In this document: positions 60,030-64,000 of the stretch, piece after piece
Position numbering within the stretch: the stretch's first letter is position 1
Layout: every line of letters starts with the position of its first letter
Source: Bursaphelenchus xylophilus
Taxonomy: Eukaryota; Nematoda; Chromadorea; Rhabditida; Aphelenchoididae
Reading direction: 5' to 3'
Assembly: GCA_904066235.2 (NCBI GenBank)
Contig: CAJFCV020000001.1
Span: 10,101,291 to 10,165,290, forward strand
DNA: 64,000 bases
Translations under genes and position numbers: made by a program
Notes under the pieces: model-generated
What the model was told of the DNA's origin: nothing
Databases searched by the model: none
The model's input: the letters and a program-made list of their open reading frames with translations, nothing else

Positions 60030-60720
60030 CAAAACACTGCACTGTGCGTTCCAATCTTGCTGTGATTTTGCACGGTGCAGCCAATTTTCCGGCACTCGTT
60101 TTCCAATTCTCTTTTTCTCTTGTTGCGCAATCCGAGCTCTCCTTTCCCACATTCTCACCTTTTCGAGCCAAAGACCCCTTTGCGACAACCAAAAGTCGCC
60201 GCGACAAACAAAAGTCGCAGCGACAAATTCCGAGCGATGAGACCAAAAAAGTGCGACAAGTGAGAAATCACAAATGAATTTGCTTCAAGCTGCGACAAAT
60301 GCGTTTGTCGCTCGGCGATTTTCTTGTCGCAACTTGAGAAATGAGGTGAAGGGTCTGACCTCAATCTCCCTGTTTTTCTTCTGCACTGTGCGTTTTGCTC
60401 AGGTTTTTGCATTTTGCACGGTGCAAATGGTTTTTCCCGATTTGGCGAAATCCTCATTTCCAAAGAAATTGGATCGATTTTGGGCAAAATTTGGTTGCCA
60501 CAGGAAGAAATCGCAGCAACATCCGTTTGTCGCAGCGACAATTTCGAGTGAAATCAGCGAAACGGACCAAATTGTCGATGAAACCGGGTCAGAAAAGCGA
60601 TGAAATGCGCTTGCCGGCCCGCGATTTTTTGTCGCAGCTCGCAAATGAGGGAACAAAGAGGGTTGAGATTGTTGCCGGCGAATCTGCACTGTGCAGAAGG
60701 AATTTTCCACCAAAAGACCA
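60030..60720. repeat. Mixed cluster of GCAC-N-GTGC and GTCGC-N-GCGAC palindromes
   Basis: GCAC-N-GTGC copies lie near 60038, 60070, 60382, 60415 and 60688. Interspersed is a second, 11-base palindrome, GTCGCMGCGAC (60195-60205, 60214-60224, 60529-60539), with half-sites such as GTCGC and GCGACAA at 60179, 60292, 60307, 60325 and 60630. Several half-sites are followed by the related words TGAGAAAT or GCAAATGAG. No open frame fits the whole cluster. Confidence 0.75.
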
Positions 60721-60910
60721 ATTTGTGACCAATCGGGGAATGGTTGGATTCGTGGGAAAAGCGGAAGGACGGGCTGATCGGAAGGTTCAAGTGGTTCAAA
60801 CACCAATATTTTCGTTCAAACTTGGATAGGGGGAGGTTTTGGTGATTATAATTTTTATAGGCAAAGTTAAGAAAGCTTTCTAGTTTTTTTTTCAAATTTT
60901 GCATGTAAGT

Positions 60911-61050
60911 CTGTCGGGAAAATAAACATTGTCGCTGCGTAGACCGCGCCGCTGACGTGAAAAGCAATTTGATTTTGCAGCCACACAGTTTATTTTCTCG
61001 GCGGCGATGGGATTTTGAATGCGACATTATGTTCATTATTTTCCCGACAG
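60911..61050. mobile_element. MITE-like element with CTGTCGGGAAAATAA ends, copy 1
   Basis: CTGTCGGGAAAATAAACATT at the left and its mirror ending TTATTTTCCCGACAG at the right delimit 140 bases. The inner sequence has CCGCGCCGCTGACGTG and TCGGCGGCGATGGGATTTTG. A second copy is at 62065. Confidence 0.75.
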
Positions 61051-62064
61051 GCTGATGTAGAAATTTAGGCTAATTTTTATCAAATTTGAGTACAGTATTC
61101 GAATCCAACCGGAAAGAACGTCAGAACAAAGATTGCCTTTCCAAACCAAGAGAAAGAATACCATTTTTTGGGCAAACAGTAACCCCGGACCAAAATAAAC
61201 CATGCAAGGCCAAGAATTACTGGACTAAGCCGTTATTTATATCCGCTGCTTATAAGGCCCAATTCCTGCACCTACACGGTTCATTGTGTAACAGAGGCGT
61301 GGTCTTCCGTTATGTATAAAGTATGGGGTTCTGCTTGCAAAAGCGCCCGCTACTAATAAGCCGGTCGAAGGAACCAGCGGAAATCCAATCCGAACGCCCC
61401 ATAAATAAACTCCCAGATACCGTAGCGGCGGATGGGCAGGAACCCCCCGTGCATTATTCATTGCGAAAACATATGGCTCCGTTGGAGAGGAGCTGCACGA
61501 GTACGGAGAATAATCGAAGTGTCCGCATAAACTGGATATTTGTATACTTGCAGGCTTTTTTATATTCCGGGGACCACGTTAAGAGTACAATTCCTCGAGG
61601 AACATTGGACATATTTGTGGAATCGAGAAAACATCTGCAGACTTTTTCGCTACAGTATGACAATTGGATGAATTTAGCGTAAAAAATTTGATGAAGCGAG
61701 CATACAAAAGAGAGTGAGAAGAAACAAAAGAGAACTTTTTAAGTAAAAAATTTAAAAATTCGCTTCTATTATATCACAAAAGTTTGGGTACACCTTCTAT
61801 TGTTGACGGGATTACTGATTCATTCAAACCTCCAAAGAAAACAGTCAAGTTAAAACGGACTTTTGACCGGCATTTACAGTTCTTCAGGGATAGTCAATGA
61901 GCTTTAAAAGAGGGTTGTCCGATCATCCTTTGTCTTTTAAGCGTGTTAACGTTTTTAAAGGGCTATTACGGGTGCGGCGTAATTCTCAACAGGACTTTCA
62001 AATTTCTTTATTGACCTTTAGCTAGGTTTTAATCACCGTCAAAAAGTATTAGGTTTGGTATCCA
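61051..62064. other. Stretch between two copies of a MITE, no gene supported
   Basis: A plus-strand open frame of 119 codons at 61323-61682 has no motif and no splice context. Nothing else is seen. Confidence 0.35.
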
Positions 62065-62222
62065 CTGCTGAGAAAATATACGAGTAACATTGTCAAGAGA
62101 ATGCCGCTGCACCAACCGCGTCGCTGAAGCAAGTAGAAATTTGATTTTTCAGCTACACGATTCATTTTTTAAGCGGCGATGTGATCTTCGATGCGGCAGA
62201 GCGCTCACTATTTTCCCGACAG
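62065..62222. mobile_element. MITE-like element with CTGTCGGGAAAATAA ends, copy 2
   Basis: The left end CTGCTGAGAAAATATACGAG is a mutated form; the right end TATTTTCCCGACAG is intact. The interior matches copy 1 in AACCGCGTCGCTGA, TTTGATTTTTCAGCTACACG and GCGGCGATGTGATCTT. Confidence 0.7.
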
Positions 62223-63906
62223 ACTGATGGAACCCGAGAAAACAAAATCTTGGACTTCCCCTTCTTGAATCTTTTTTTAAAATTTCTATACGGTAAATTT
62301 TGCAAAGTCCGTGACAGCTTCACAAATATGTCAATGTCCGATGTTTCATTGGAGCATGTGAATTCCATTTATTTTGAGCACAAACTCTATGTATAGGCTT
62401 GTTTGACCAGACCTCAAAACGATCGCGATTTTATTTTACCATACGAAATGGAAAAAAAACATTGCAGCTGCAAATACAGAGAAACTCCTCCAAAGCTCAA
62501 CCAGATTACTTTGCTGCTACGTAAGAAAAACGCAGACTTCCGGTGTTTGACTCAGCAAGTTCACACAAAAAAGTTAAACGGCCAAAGACCGGAGCAATGT
62601 CTGAAATTCGAAGCGAAACATTACATACATTTTGGACCAAAGTTTACTTTTGCAAGCCGTTCCCGGAATATGACGACGCTCAAATCAAAATTTACGGTAC
62701 GGACTAACAATTTGTAAGAGTGCAGGAAATTGGGCAAATATTCGACATTTAATGGACCAGTTCTTTTTTGCGTGGGTCCCATTTATTTTTATACATACAT
62801 GTAATTGAAGGTCGAAAGAATACTGTAGACCAATTTTTGAAGGACCTTTAAACTCACTGAGTCACTAAACCAATTTCCAAAGTCGAAAGTACGCTGAAGT
62901 CTGGGTTCAAGTCAAGTGGAATTGAGAAAATGAACGGCTGAAGTGGAGGCTATTTTTAGAGAATTCTATGGTTCAATGGATTAACGTGAAATTTCAAAAG
63001 TTTTGCAACTTCAAAGAAGGAAATGCCAGTGGGAAAGCGTAGGCGAATTTGGAGTGCAAAAGATTATTGGAAAAGCCCAGAAGAATCAGAAAAAATTAAT
63101 AAATTACATTAACAATAAGCAATTGTTTGTGAGTGAAAGGCGTTTTTGGAAAGGTCAAAATTCACAAAATATCAAACCGTGATTATTTAAAAAATTTTTT
63201 TTATTTACGGAGGAGGAGCTTACATGACAGCTCAAACAAATAATCTAATACAGCGGAACCTCTGCACCGCGAACTACCGTATGCGACACCTTTTTTATAA
63301 CGAACAAGTTAGCTGCTATAGGCAACAATGAATCTCCGTACAACGGGTTTCTGTACGAGCTGAATTGTTGGTCCCTTACGAGTACAGAGATAGGACAGTA
63401 ACTTGCTGCCCGTTTATAAGGAAAGTCTTCGAATTGCAACAGATTTTTTATATTTTGTTTGCGCGTGCACAGGCCCTATCAATTGCCAAGAATTTTAACT
63501 GCCAATTGGCAGAGGTCACAAAGTTTTATAGGTCTGCCGATGAGACATCACTATACAAGATGAGAGCGAGAGCAGCCCAAAAAACGGTGGCTAAGAGTTA
63601 CCGTTGTCTCTGCAGGAAGTGCATATTCCTGGAAAATTTCAGTAAAAATTTTTGCCATCGTTCCTCCCAATTTCGAGAGCCGCGGAACGACCATATTCCT
63701 TGTTAGTGCTGCCTTCGATGTACCGTAGTCCAAAACTGTTTTGTTTTTTCTTATACATATATGTATATTCCTGCCAAATTTATCCAGTCCCATATGGTGT
63801 ATTTGCTGTAATATTTGTAGAAATACATATAAAAAACGAAATTCAAATATTCCGTTCACAATATACTATAAAAAACAGCATTGTAACACATACCCAACCT
63901 CCCTTA
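62223..63906. other. Stretch without a supported gene
   Basis: Only short open frames (for example 62403-62717 plus, 63365-63706 plus), with neither motifs nor splice context. Confidence 0.4.
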
Positions 63907-64000
63907 CTAGCCCGTTCGTAAAGTCGCTGGAATGTTTTCGGCGACATGCACCCCGCGAAACCGAAAGTTCACTTTGCACTGTGCAATTTTTGGCTTTTTG
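63907..64000. mobile_element. MITE-like element, CGTTCGTAAAGTCGCTGG-end family, copy 2 (cut by window edge)
   Basis: Starts CTAG, CCCGTTCGTAAAGTCGCTGG, then the reverse complement of the right half of the 20419-20610 element with only a few differences, including GCACTGTGC and TTTTTGGCTTTTTG. The rest lies beyond the window. Confidence 0.8.

Overview
The window is eukaryotic nuclear DNA, most probably from a nematode. This is an inference from compact protein genes split by many GT-AG introns (often 40-150 bases), metazoan gene content including a Cys-loop receptor, and abundant Tc1/mariner-type elements. The species cannot be named from sequence alone. Exon models below were built by hand from reading frames and splice signals. 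For nine of the conserved genes every exon phase closes; the tenth, at the left edge, is phase-consistent but runs off the window.

Layout. 1-13 kb is gene-dense: a FAM192A/PSME3IP1-like gene cut by the left edge (minus), divergent from UDP-glucose 4-epimerase (plus), a small mitochondrial S4-domain protein (plus), mitochondrial glycerol-3-phosphate dehydrogenase (plus), and a ten-exon Cys-loop ligand-gated anion channel (minus). Three channel introns are filled with arrays of a 9-base near-palindrome, GCAC-N-GTGC. 13-36 kb is accessory: MITE-like elements, a 1.07 kb fold-back palindrome, T-rich tracts, tandemly duplicated exon-like modules, an array of eleven GC-rich hairpins (25.0-26.5 kb), an unidentified coiled-coil protein gene (minus, probable 5' exon at 33.0 kb) and a decayed mariner. 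36-48.6 kb is gene-dense again: an SLC17-type transporter, mitochondrial ribosomal protein L34, two tandem SLC25A42-type carriers (one with a transposon in an intron), NUDT21 and PPIL4 in divergent orientation. 49-52 kb holds a three-exon secreted cysteine-rich protein gene. 52-64 kb has no gene I can support, but carries further MITEs and another palindrome cluster.

How the genes relate. GPD2, MTRES1, MRPL34 and both SLC25A42-type carriers are predicted mitochondrial. NUDT21 and PPIL4 both act in nuclear RNA processing and share about 250 bases of upstream DNA. The most unusual material is non-coding: the hairpin array, with pair-preserving base changes between copies, and the GCAC-N-GTGC arrays, which recur in channel introns, in several MITE families and in intergenic DNA.
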